The translations under genes were made by a program, and so were the position numbers. Source: Bacteroidales bacterium UBA6408 (GTDB taxonomy: Bacteria > Bacteroidota > Bacteroidia > Bacteroidales > UBA932). From it: a DNA stretch of 24,408 nt. The stretch spans positions 5,193 to 29,600 of the forward strand of contig DJPQ01000059.1 in assembly GCA_002439805.1 (NCBI GenBank). The letters run 5' to 3'. The notes beneath the pieces were generated by a model. That model had not been told where the DNA came from. It saw nothing but the letters and a program-made list of their open reading frames with translations, and searched no databases. Below are positions 8,332 through 16,791 of this stretch, one piece after another; within the stretch, counting starts at the first letter, position 1, and every line of letters starts with the position of its first letter.

Positions 8332-8931
8332 ATGTCGGGGCTAATGAAGAATGATGTCGTAGTTCATGATGACGAGTTGCTGCTGTCCGGTCTGAAGCGG
8401 TCGGACAGGGAGGCCTTTTCGGAGCTTTTCGGCCGTTACTATGTGGATCTGGTCATGTTCTGCGGCACCTTCATCTGCAATGTGCACGAATGCGAGGACA
8501 TCGTGACGAATGTCTTCATAGCGCTTTGGGAAAGGCGGGAGGAACTGCGGATAAGGAAATCCATAAGGTCCTACCTTGTCAATGCCGTGAAGAACAGGGT
8601 CTTCAATGAGATAAGGAACAGACGCATCCGTGAGGAACACATTCGGAACATAAGCTTGGACAGCCTCCCCGGGGTCTGGGATGTCGATGACTACATCCTG
8701 TATTCCGACATGAAGACCCGCATCGAGGAGGCGGTCTGCTCGTTTCCGAAGGAAATACGGGAGAGCTATGAGATGTATATGGAAGAGGGGCTGAAGTCTG
8801 CGGAAATCGCCGGGAAACTGAACGTTTCGCAGAGAACCGTCGAACGGAGGCTGAACAAGGCTCTCTCGATTTTGAGAAGATGTACGAGTTCACTGATTCT
8901 GATGATAATAACTTTTGGGATATGGAGATGA
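8332..8931 (+). CDS. ECF-family RNA polymerase sigma factor (sigma-70 family)
   Basis: The product is 199 residues. Residues about 24-95 are sigma region 2 (FGRYYVDLVMFCGTF, then ECEDIVTNVFIALWERREEL) and about 150-185 are region 4 with a helix-turn-helix (SAEIAGKLNVSQRTVERRL), the standard two-domain ECF layout of Bacteroidota. The start could equally be the ATG at 8344, which has GGGG just upstream. Its stop overlaps the ATG of the FecR-like gene (ATGA, 8928-8931), and a SusC carrying an STN domain lies downstream, so it very likely drives the susC operon when released by its anti-sigma partner. The sequence TACATTCG at 8316-8323 resembles a -7 box with one mismatch, but no -33 box is seen. 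Confidence 0.95.
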   Translation: MSGLMKNDVVVHDDELLLSGLKRSDREAFSELFGRYYVDLVMFCGTFICNVHECEDIVTNVFIALWERREELRIRKSIRSYLVNAVKNRVFNEIRNRRIREEHIRNISLDSLPGVWDVDDYILYSDMKTRIEEAVCSFPKEIRESYEMYMEEGLKSAEIAGKLNVSQRTVERRLNKALSILRRCTSSLILMIITFGIWR

Positions 8932-9932
8932 GAAATTCGGAATATATGGAGCTGATGTCACTTTACCTCAGTGGACACAGCACTCCGGAGCAGGATAAGG
9001 CGCTTCGGGCATGGATTGAGGGCTCGCCTGAAAATCTTGCGGAGTTCAGGGCTTTCAGGAATGTGTGGGATGCGGAACATCCGTCATTCCGAGCTGACGA
9101 GGTGGATGTTGAGAAGGCGAGGCGTACCGTCATGAAAAGCACGGGGAACGCGGATACACCCGCCCGAGGAGTCCGATGGTGGTGGAGAACCGTCGCCGCC
9201 GTGGTCGTCCTGCCCCTCATTTGCTGGAGCGCGCTTCTCTCGTACGAGAAATATTTCCGTCCGGCTCCGCTCCCGTCCATGCAGAAGTTTTCAACGCCTT
9301 ACGGAGTCTATGCCGAGGTCGTCCTTCCCGACAGTTCGTTAGTCTGTCTGAACTCCGGATCCTCCGTCACCTATCCGTCATTCTTCGACGGCGCCGAGCG
9401 GTGTGTCCGTCTTGAGGGTGAAGCCTATTTCCGCGTCAAGTCCGACAAGGAGCACCCGTTTGTCGTGGCTGCAAGGGATTTGGAAGTCCGGGCAACCGGT
9501 ACGGAATTTAATGTCGAGGCCTATTCCGAAATGACGCAGCGCGTGACGCTCGTGGACGGAAGACTTGATGTGACGGCCTGCGGACGGAATTACAGCATTC
9601 CTCAGGGATACCAGCTTTTCAGGGATGCCGGAAACAATGTCTCATGCTTTCAGACGGACACTTTCAAATGGACTGCGTGGAGGAACGGCGTGCTCGCATT
9701 CCGTGGCGACAGCCTTTCCTATGTCTTTGAACGTCTGTCATCACTGTACAATGTCGGGATACTCGTAAGGGACAGCAGGGTGGACTCACTGCAAATCCGG
9801 GCCACGTTCAGGAATGAGAAGATAGACGAGATAATGTCGCTCATTTCGCGGTCGGCTCCGGTGCGCATAACCTCTGCCGAAGTCGAGAGAGACGGCTCCT
9901 TGAGACGGGAATACTACATTTTTTCAAAATAA
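8928..9932 (+). CDS. FecR-family anti-sigma factor
   Basis: I place the start at 8928, where ATG overlaps the sigma stop as ATGA; this gives 334 residues and the usual N-terminus (EYMELMSLYLSGHSTPEQ). An upstream in-frame ATG at 8880 would run 52 nt into the sigma gene. A cytoplasmic anti-sigma region is followed by one membrane helix (WWRTVAAVVVLPLICWSALL, about 85-105), a periplasmic FecR domain with LPDSSLVCLNSGS, GEAYFRV and ATGTEFNV, and a C-terminal DUF4974-type domain (FRGDSLSYVFERLSSLY to the end). It holds the ECF sigma factor inactive and receives the signal from the STN domain of the SusC protein encoded next. Confidence 0.95.
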   Translation: MRNSEYMELMSLYLSGHSTPEQDKALRAWIEGSPENLAEFRAFRNVWDAEHPSFRADEVDVEKARRTVMKSTGNADTPARGVRWWWRTVAAVVVLPLICWSALLSYEKYFRPAPLPSMQKFSTPYGVYAEVVLPDSSLVCLNSGSSVTYPSFFDGAERCVRLEGEAYFRVKSDKEHPFVVAARDLEVRATGTEFNVEAYSEMTQRVTLVDGRLDVTACGRNYSIPQGYQLFRDAGNNVSCFQTDTFKWTAWRNGVLAFRGDSLSYVFERLSSLYNVGILVRDSRVDSLQIRATFRNEKIDEIMSLISRSAPVRITSAEVERDGSLRREYYIFSK

Positions 9933-9948
9933 TCTGTCGGCAATCCCG

Positions 9949-9970
9949 CTTATGTGTGTCTTATGTGTGC
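9949..9970 (+). repeat. Tandem 11-bp repeat upstream of susC
   Basis: CTTATGTGTGT (9949-9959) is followed directly by CTTATGTGTGC (9960-9970), differing in the last base only. The period of about one helical turn would place two protein-binding half-sites on the same DNA face. It lies 17 nt after the fecR stop and about 100 nt before the susC ATG, in the only sizeable gap ahead of the susC operon. Confidence 0.5.
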
Positions 9971-10005
9971 AGCCGTCAATATTGAGGCAGCATACATTAA
10001 GAAAT

Positions 10006-10031
10006 TGTTTTAATTTTTCTCACTTAAAACA
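10006..10031. promoter_or_regulatory. Inverted repeat upstream of susC, candidate operator or promoter element
   Basis: TGTTTTAA (10006-10013) and TTAAAACA (10024-10031) are perfect 8-bp inverted arms around a 10-nt T-rich spacer, 38 nt before the susC start codon. No TTTG/TAnnTTTG promoter is seen in this gap, which agrees with the operon being read by the ECF sigma factor encoded just upstream. Whether the arms are an operator, part of an ECF promoter or an RNA leader stem cannot be decided by eye. Confidence 0.4.
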
Positions 10032-10069
10032 GTTTCGTCGAAGATACACATAATTAATAGTTATTGCCT

Positions 10070-13000
10070 ATGAAGCAAATGCTTTTGGCGATGGCGGGAT
10101 TTTTCCTGCTGTCATTCTTTTCTCCCGGTGCGTCCGCGCAGGATGCCGGAATCACATTGCGTCTGGATGACGCCCCATTGGTCGAGGTCATCGACAAGGT
10201 AGAGCAGCAGAGCGGCTACTCGTTCATCTATGCGAGGCAGATTGTCGATGAGCATCGGAGGCTCAGCATCGACGTCAGGAACGCCTCAATCGGGTCTGTT
10301 CTTGAAAAGATGTTCGAAGGAACAGGCATAGTCTGGACGATTGACCGCAAGCAGATTGTGCTTGGCGTCAAGGAACCTCCCGCTGCGGAAAAATCCGGAG
10401 ACCATGTCAGGAAAATTTCCGGAAAGGTTACGGATGCCGTGACGGCGTCTCCGCTTGAGGGCGTCGCGGTCTATGTCTCCGGAAGCAAGGCCGGAGTCAT
10501 TACCGATTCTGAAGGCCTCTGGTCAGTCATGGCGGCCGACGGCGACGAACTCGTTTTCAACTGTCTGGGCTATGTTACGCAGGCAAAGGGCGTCGCCCCG
10601 GACATTTCCGTAATTGACGTGAGCCTTGTGGAGGAGCATGTCTCCCTTGATGAGACCGTAGTTGTAGGCTTCGCCACACAAAAGAAGGTGAATCTCACGG
10701 GATCCGTTGCCACGGTCAGTGCCAAGGCGATAGAGTCCGTCCCGGTTTCAAACGCCGTGCAGGCTCTTCAGGGACAGGTTCCCGGACTCACCATCACCCA
10801 GACGAACGGTCAGCTTGACACTCGCCCGTCAATCAACATCCGCGGACTCACTACCATCGGGCAGGGGTCAAGCGGTGACGTCCTCGTCCTCATAGACGGC
10901 GTGGAGGGGGATCTGAACACCATAAACCCGCAGGACATCGACAATATCTCGGTACTCAAGGATGCCGCGGCGTCTTCGATTTACGGCTCCCGAGCCCCTT
11001 TCGGAGTCATACTCGTTACCACCAAGCAGGGTGTGGAGGGGCATGCCGTCATCAACTACAACAACAGCTTCCGTTTCAACACGGCCGTGAATATGCCCAC
11101 CGAAATGGATTCATACACATGGGCGCTCTATTTCAACGAGGCGTCGAACAACGCCGGATGGGGCGATGTCGTCGGCGCCGAGCAGATGCAGCGCATTCAG
11201 GACTATATGGCCGGACGCATTTCCTACAACACTGTTCCTGACGGCGTCAAATGGAGCAGCGGCTATGAACTCGCCAACGACAACCTCGACTACTACAAGG
11301 TTTTCTATAAGGACGTGACCTTCTCTCAAGAGCACAATCTCAGCGTGAGCGGCGGCTCGTCGAAGGTGAATTACTATGTATCCGGCAATTACTTGAAGGA
11401 CAACGGAAAGATGAACTATGGCGGCGACGGGATAGACAGGTGGAACCTTTTCGGCAAGTTCGAGGCTCAGGTCACTCCGTGGATGAAGGTCTCGTTCAAC
11501 TCCCGTTTCGTGCGCAACAACTATCACAGACCGTCGCGCATGAACGATGACTGGTTCCGTGAGATAGGCCGTCAGTCCTGGCCTGTCAGCCCGCTGTATG
11601 ACCCGAACGGAAATCTTTACAATGACCACGCGCTCGGTCTTCGGGACGGCGGGCAGTCGCGCTTCGAGACTTCGGTCAGCACCACTCAGGCCGGCATCAC
11701 CATCACCCCGCTCAAGGGCTGGCGCATAATCGCGGACGGAAACTGGAAGATGACGCAGGACTACGCCCACCAGGACTGGCGCACGTTCCAGCAGACTGCG
11801 GTAGATGGGGTGTCCGTGGGCAACAGGTGGTATGCAAACAACGTGACGGAGACTTCCTCCAAGACTGACTACTACAACCTCAACGCCTACACCGACTACG
11901 AAATGCAGTTCGAGAGCGGTCACTATTTCAAGGTTATGGCCGGCGTGCAGGCGGAGGAGGCCCGCTACCGCAGCATCTACGCCCGTCAGTACGGTGTCGT
12001 CGTGCCGTCGATTTCGTCCATCGACACTGCCAGCGGACTGGACGAGAACGGCAAGAAAGTCGCTCCGGAAGTCGGAGGTGGCTATGCGGGCTGGTCCACC
12101 ATGGGCGTGTTCGGACGAATAAACTACAATTACATGGAACGCTACCTGTTCGAGGCCAACCTTCGCACCGACGGCAGCTCCCGTTTCCGCCGGACAGGCC
12201 GCTGGGGCGTGTTCCCTTCCGTGTCCGCAGGCTGGAACATCGCCAAGGAAGATTTCTTCCGCCCGGCTTCTGCCTATGTCTCGACCCTGAAGCTGCGCGC
12301 CTCCTACGGAACGCTCGGCAACCAGAACACAAGTTCGTGGTATCCTACATATCAGACAATGGGATATGCGTTCTCGGCCGGGCAATGGCTCATCAACGGC
12401 GAGAAGCCGAACATCTCGTGGGCGCCGGGGCTCATAAGCAGTTCCCTGACATGGGAGAGGATTCGCTCCACTAATGTCGGGCTGGATTTCGGCGCATTCG
12501 GGAACCGTCTCACGATGTCCTTTGACTGGTTCATGAGGGACACCGACGGAATGGTCGGACCGGCTGACGAACTTCCGACCATACTCGGAACGAACGTGCC
12601 TGTGACAAATAACACCAATCTCCGGACTAAGGGATTTGATTTCGAGATAATGTGGAAGGACAGGCTCCGCTGCGGTCTGAATTATTCCGCCAAATTCCTG
12701 CTCTCCGACGCGCAGGGCACGATAACCAAGTATTCCAACCCCTCCGGAACCCTCAGCAGCTACTACGAGGGCATGAAATGGGGCGAGTTCTGGGGATATG
12801 AGACCGTCGGAATCGCCAGGACCGACGAGGAGATGGAGTACCATCTCGCCACAATGCCGGAGGGCGGTCAGGACAATCTCGGCTCGGACTGGAAGGCCGG
12901 CGACATAATGTATGCCGACATCAACGGCGACGGAAAGATTGACAGCGGCGAATATACCCTCAAGAACCATGGAGACCTCAAGGTCATAGGAAACACCACC

Positions 13001-13507
13001 CCGCGCTACAACTTCGCATTCGATTTCAACTTTGAATGGAAAGGGCTGGATCTCAGGATTTTTCTTCAGGGAGTCGGCAAGCGGCAGTACATCCAGACGA
13101 GCCGCTACTTCTTCGGGGCGACTTCGGACAGGTGGCAGTCCATGGGTCTCACTGCACATGAGGACTATTTCCGCGATGACCCGAACCACCCTCTCGGCCT
13201 CAATCTCGACTCGTATTATCCGAGACCTGTCTGGGGTACGGACAAAAACCGTCAGAGGCAGACCCGCTGGGTTCAGGACGCGAGCTATATGCGACTGAAG
13301 AATCTCCAGCTTGGCTACAGCCTTCCAAAGAAATGGGTGAATGCCGTGAAACTCGCCGGAGTGAGGGTGTATTTCTCGGGAGAGAATCTTCTTACTTTCA
13401 CGAAGATGACGAAAATCTTTGATCCGGAGACAATCGGAGGCGTGGATCTCGGAAACGTATATCCACTTTCGAGGACATATTCATTCGGAGTAAGTATCAC
13501 ATTGTAA
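10070..13507 (+). CDS. SusC/RagA-family TonB-dependent outer-membrane transporter with STN signalling domain
   Basis: The ATG at 10070 gives 1145 residues with a cleavable signal peptide ending near SPGASAQ. An STN domain follows (about 25-105, ITLRLDDAPLVEVIDKV to KQIVLG), then a carboxypeptidase-regulatory-like domain (about 120-195, ISGKVTDA..PLEGVAVYV), a TonB box region (DETVVVGF), a plug (LQGQVPGL, then NIRGLTTIG, LVLIDGVEGD, SIYGSRAPFGVILVTTKQG) and a large beta barrel ending in FGVSITL. It imports a bound glycan or other ligand across the outer membrane with TonB energy. The STN domain is the part that signals to FecR, so substrate transport should turn on the locus. The partner susD starts 12 nt downstream. 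Confidence 0.97.
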   Translation: MKQMLLAMAGFFLLSFFSPGASAQDAGITLRLDDAPLVEVIDKVEQQSGYSFIYARQIVDEHRRLSIDVRNASIGSVLEKMFEGTGIVWTIDRKQIVLGVKEPPAAEKSGDHVRKISGKVTDAVTASPLEGVAVYVSGSKAGVITDSEGLWSVMAADGDELVFNCLGYVTQAKGVAPDISVIDVSLVEEHVSLDETVVVGFATQKKVNLTGSVATVSAKAIESVPVSNAVQALQGQVPGLTITQTNGQLDTRPSINIRGLTTIGQGSSGDVLVLIDGVEGDLNTINPQDIDNISVLKDAAASSIYGSRAPFGVILVTTKQGVEGHAVINYNNSFRFNTAVNMPTEMDSYTWALYFNEASNNAGWGDVVGAEQMQRIQDYMAGRISYNTVPDGVKWSSGYELANDNLDYYKVFYKDVTFSQEHNLSVSGGSSKVNYYVSGNYLKDNGKMNYGGDGIDRWNLFGKFEAQVTPWMKVSFNSRFVRNNYHRPSRMNDDWFREIGRQSWPVSPLYDPNGNLYNDHALGLRDGGQSRFETSVSTTQAGITITPLKGWRIIADGNWKMTQDYAHQDWRTFQQTAVDGVSVGNRWYANNVTETSSKTDYYNLNAYTDYEMQFESGHYFKVMAGVQAEEARYRSIYARQYGVVVPSISSIDTASGLDENGKKVAPEVGGGYAGWSTMGVFGRINYNYMERYLFEANLRTDGSSRFRRTGRWGVFPSVSAGWNIAKEDFFRPASAYVSTLKLRASYGTLGNQNTSSWYPTYQTMGYAFSAGQWLINGEKPNISWAPGLISSSLTWERIRSTNVGLDFGAFGNRLTMSFDWFMRDTDGMVGPADELPTILGTNVPVTNNTNLRTKGFDFEIMWKDRLRCGLNYSAKFLLSDAQGTITKYSNPSGTLSSYYEGMKWGEFWGYETVGIARTDEEMEYHLATMPEGGQDNLGSDWKAGDIMYADINGDGKIDSGEYTLKNHGDLKVIGNTTPRYNFAFDFNFEWKGLDLRIFLQGVGKRQYIQTSRYFFGATSDRWQSMGLTAHEDYFRDDPNHPLGLNLDSYYPRPVWGTDKNRQRQTRWVQDASYMRLKNLQLGYSLPKKWVNAVKLAGVRVYFSGENLLTFTKMTKIFDPETIGGVDLGNVYPLSRTYSFGVSITL

Positions 13508-13519
13508 TCATAGACTGAA

Positions 13520-15481
13520 ATGGAATTATTCAATATAAGAAAAAAGGCTCCCGTCGTTTTCCTGCTTGTGGCCGTGTCATGCAACCTGCTTGACAAGTCG
13601 CCGGAGTCTTCGCTCACACCGGAGCAATATCTCGCGACCGAAGCCGGCGTGGAGTCCTACGCGACCGACCGCTATCAGGAACTTCCCACTCACGGACAAT
13701 ACGGCTACGGTACTTTCGAGACCGACAAGAACACGGACAATATGGCCTATGTGCAGCCGAACGACATGTATGCTCCGGGATATTGGAAGGTCGACCAGAC
13801 CGGAGGGGCGTATTATTTCTCGGACATATACCTCTGCAACTGGTTCTTCGACAATGTCCTTCCGATGTTTGAGGCTGGCGAAATCACCGGAAATCAGGAC
13901 AATGTGCGTCATTATATCGGCGAAATGTATTTCTTCAGGGCATACGCATATTTCAATCATCTGCGTTATGTGGGTGATTTTCCGATAGTCACGAAGACCC
14001 TGCCCGACAATATGCAGGCGCTTGTGGAGGCCAGCAGGCGTGCCCCGCGCAATGAGGTCGCCAGATTCATATTGTCGGATCTGGACAAGGCGGCAGAAAT
14101 GATGAAGGACGTTTCGCCGGACGGGCACAAGAACCGTCTCAACAAGTCCTGCGCCCGTCTTCTCAAGTCGCGTGTCGCCCTGTTTGAGGGTACTTGGCTG
14201 AAATACTTCAAGGGCACGGCGTTCGTTCCTAACGGTGACGGCTGGCCCGGCAAGGACAAGTTCTATAATGCTGACTATCAGTATCCTCTCGGCGGAATTG
14301 ACGAGGAAATCAGCTGGTTCCTCACGCAGGCGATGACCGAGGCGAAGATTGTTGCCGACTCCTACGAGCTGGTGGCGAATACTGGAAAATATCAGAACAC
14401 GGCAGACGAGCCTGCGAATCCGTACTATGATATGTTCTCCTCTGTCGACATGCAGGACTTTTCGGAAGTCATGCTCTGGAGACACTATGATGTAGGGCTC
14501 GGCATTGTCCACAGCCTCAATGGCTACGCTTCCCGCGGGAACAATGGCTGCGGCACGACCAAGAGCATGGTGGATGCCTTCCTGATGGCCAACGGTCTGC
14601 CGATATATGCCTCCGGAAGCGGATATCCCGGAGACTCCGACCTGCTTAAGATTGCAGAAGGGCGTGACTCCCGCCTCGGAATATTTCTCAAGCGTCCCGG
14701 GGACAACAATTTCCATACGGAGAAAGTCGGTCCGGAGGGCGTCAAGGTCGAGCCGTGGCCGGACATCACCTCCAGCACGACAAACCTCAAATATACGACG
14801 GGCTACACCCTCCGCAAGGGCAAGGGCTTCAACGGTGAGTATGCTTCCTTCCAGGATCCGACCGGAAGCATTGTGTTCCGCGCCACTGAGGCTTACCTGA
14901 ACTACATTGAGGCGTCCTATGAACTCACCGGCGCGGTGGATCTGACGGCAGACGGCTACTGGAAGGCACTCCGGCGTCGTGCCGGGGTCAGCGAGGACTG
15001 GGCGGCGACCGTTGCCGCGACAGACATGAACATCGAGGCCGAGACCGACTGGGGCGCGTACAGCGCCGGCAGGCTCATAGATCCTACCCTCTACAACATA
15101 AGGCGCGAGCGCCGCTGCGAACTCATGGCGGAGGGGTTCAGGGATCTTGACCTGCACCGGTGGCGCTCGATGGATCAGATGATTGCGACTCCGTATCATG
15201 TGCTCGGCATGAATCTCTGGGAAAACGTGAACCTTGATGACTTCGGAGTGCTCACCGAGAACAAGACGGTTTCATCTCGGACTTTCAGCAAGTACTTGGC
15301 TCCCTATCACATTTCCGCAAACAACCGTGCCTACAACGGCTACAGCTGGAAGATGGCTCACTATCTGTCTCCGATTGCAATCCAGCATTTCCTGATTACA
15401 GGCAACGGCACCGTCGCTGAGTCCCCGCTCTATCAGAATCCGGGCTGGCCTCTTCAGGCAGGAGCCGGCGCCGAGAAGTGA
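13520..15481 (+). CDS. SusD/RagB-family substrate-binding lipoprotein
   Basis: The product has 653 residues with a type II signal peptide (lipobox VAVSC, Cys21). Family hallmarks are visible: the N-terminal CNLLDKSPESSLTPEQY, the helical repeats around FFRAYAYFNHLRYVGDFPIVT, RLLKSRVALFEGTWLKYF, FRATEAYLNYIEASYELTG, and the C-terminal IRRERRCELMAEGFRDLDLHRW. It sits as a lid on the preceding SusC barrel and binds ligand at the cell surface. It is longer than the classical SusD but within the range of the family. Co-transcription with susC is near certain. Confidence 0.97.
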   Translation: MELFNIRKKAPVVFLLVAVSCNLLDKSPESSLTPEQYLATEAGVESYATDRYQELPTHGQYGYGTFETDKNTDNMAYVQPNDMYAPGYWKVDQTGGAYYFSDIYLCNWFFDNVLPMFEAGEITGNQDNVRHYIGEMYFFRAYAYFNHLRYVGDFPIVTKTLPDNMQALVEASRRAPRNEVARFILSDLDKAAEMMKDVSPDGHKNRLNKSCARLLKSRVALFEGTWLKYFKGTAFVPNGDGWPGKDKFYNADYQYPLGGIDEEISWFLTQAMTEAKIVADSYELVANTGKYQNTADEPANPYYDMFSSVDMQDFSEVMLWRHYDVGLGIVHSLNGYASRGNNGCGTTKSMVDAFLMANGLPIYASGSGYPGDSDLLKIAEGRDSRLGIFLKRPGDNNFHTEKVGPEGVKVEPWPDITSSTTNLKYTTGYTLRKGKGFNGEYASFQDPTGSIVFRATEAYLNYIEASYELTGAVDLTADGYWKALRRRAGVSEDWAATVAATDMNIEAETDWGAYSAGRLIDPTLYNIRRERRCELMAEGFRDLDLHRWRSMDQMIATPYHVLGMNLWENVNLDDFGVLTENKTVSSRTFSKYLAPYHISANNRAYNGYSWKMAHYLSPIAIQHFLITGNGTVAESPLYQNPGWPLQAGAGAEK

Positions 15482-15526
15482 TGCCTGTCCTCCGAAAAAA
15501 GAAAGTAGTGTTCAAAATAACAGAAC

Positions 15527-15551
15527 TCAAGTCTCGAATGTGCGAACTTGA
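15527..15551 (+). other. Intercistronic hairpin after susD
   Basis: TCAAGT (15527-15532) pairs with ACTTGA (15546-15551), and inside it TCG pairs with CGA around the loop AATGTG, with one bulged C. No T-run follows, so it is probably not a full terminator. In the 89-nt gap between susD and the next lipoprotein gene it may stabilise the susCD message or lower downstream expression. Confidence 0.4.
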
Positions 15552-15570
15552 ATAAAGAATTGTAAATAGG

Positions 15571-16776
15571 ATGAAAAGATATATTTCAATGTTTCTGCTC
15601 CTTGCGCTGGCCGCAGCGGGATGCCAGAAAAATGTCTCCCCGTCCCTCGAATTGGCGTCGGAGAGCGAGACCGTGGATTGCGAGGGTGTCACGCTCAACA
15701 TTCCCGTAAAGTGCAATACCTCCCTTCGCGCTCATGTCGAGTACGCCGAGGGCAGCGACTCGGACTGGGTCATGCTGCTTCCGAGGGTGCTCAACGGGGA
15801 CGGCGTGCTGATGATGATTGTCGAACCATATAAGGGTGTGCTCTCCAACAGGCACGCCACCGTGGTCGTCGACGCTCAGGGGCTTGTGAAAAGCATTGAC
15901 ATCGAGCAGCTTGCCAAGGACGGCATAGGCCTGTCCTCAGAAAAACTGAAGGTCGCGATGACAGAAGGCAGGTACGAGGTGACTGTCGCATCAAACAAGG
16001 AATGGACGGCAACTGTTACCAAGGGCGACTGGATAAGCATCGTGCAGGGAACCGGAGGACAGGGGGAGAACCCGCTCTCCATAGAGGTGGCAGATGCCGC
16101 CGCGAAATATGGACAGTATGGCTACAGGACAGGCTCCGTGCACGTGGCCACTGACGTGCTTTCTGCGGATCTCGAAATCATTCAGGGTTACGGAACCATC
16201 ATCGGTGGTCTGCGCTGGGCGGATGCGAACGTCGATCAGCCGGGAACATTCGCCGCGACTCCAGACGCGCCGGGGTGCATGTACCAGTACAATTCAAAGA
16301 CACCGTGGCCTGCGACGGGACCTGCCCCGAGCGGCTATCCGACCGGGTATTTTTCAGGTCCGGACACATGGGCACAGGAGAACAATCCTTGTCCGGAAGG
16401 GTGGCGCATCCCGGAAATAGAGGAGATAAGGGCTCTGTACAAGGGCGGATTCTATTTCAACGGATGGAATTCAACCGGTTTCGGCCATGACGGTGCGATG
16501 CTCGGAAACGAGAATGTGAGAACAGCTACGAAAGACGACATGAAGGGATGCATATTCGTCCCGTGCTACGGGTTCAGGCATCCGGAAACCGGCGAACTGC
16601 TCAATGATTGGGTCGCGCAGATTACGAGCATAACCCGCCCCGGCCAGAACTGGGACAGGTGGATTGTCTCCTTCACTCCGAGCCAGACGGTATGGGATTT
16701 CGGCGGGAGCATCGACGGGTCGAACAATACGGCCTGCTCCGTGAGGTGTGTTGCCAATGTGCTTGAAAATGAATGA
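15571..16776 (+). CDS. BACON and FISUMP-like domain lipoprotein, probable surface glycan-binding protein
   Basis: The product has 401 residues with a type II signal peptide (AAAGC, Cys18). Two BACON-like Ig modules follow, about residues 22-115 and 116-212; the second contains VTVASNKEWTATVTKGDWISI, the classic BACON pattern. Residues about 215-400 look like a FISUMP or DUF1566-like domain: GLRWADANVD, then ENNPCPEGWRIPEIEEIRALY, FVPCYGFRH and ACSVRCVAN. Coming straight after susCD it takes the place of SusE/F-type surface glycan-binding proteins, so a ligand-binding role is inferred; no catalytic motif is seen. The gap to the next gene is 15 nt. Confidence 0.82.
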   Translation: MKRYISMFLLLALAAAGCQKNVSPSLELASESETVDCEGVTLNIPVKCNTSLRAHVEYAEGSDSDWVMLLPRVLNGDGVLMMIVEPYKGVLSNRHATVVVDAQGLVKSIDIEQLAKDGIGLSSEKLKVAMTEGRYEVTVASNKEWTATVTKGDWISIVQGTGGQGENPLSIEVADAAAKYGQYGYRTGSVHVATDVLSADLEIIQGYGTIIGGLRWADANVDQPGTFAATPDAPGCMYQYNSKTPWPATGPAPSGYPTGYFSGPDTWAQENNPCPEGWRIPEIEEIRALYKGGFYFNGWNSTGFGHDGAMLGNENVRTATKDDMKGCIFVPCYGFRHPETGELLNDWVAQITSITRPGQNWDRWIVSFTPSQTVWDFGGSIDGSNNTACSVRCVANVLENE

Positions 16777-16791
16777 TTTATTGATAACGCT

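Noticed and set aside
10064..10069. TTG at 10064 as the susC start
   Set aside because: The ATG at 10070 directly opens a typical signal peptide, and the TTG adds only two residues.
11111..13189. 692-codon open frame antisense to susC
   Set aside because: It mirrors the GC-rich codons of susC, has no recognisable domain, and its composition is that of a shadow frame.
13577..15199. 540-codon open frame antisense to susD
   Set aside because: It lies wholly inside a certain susD gene and shows no motif, signal peptide or leader.
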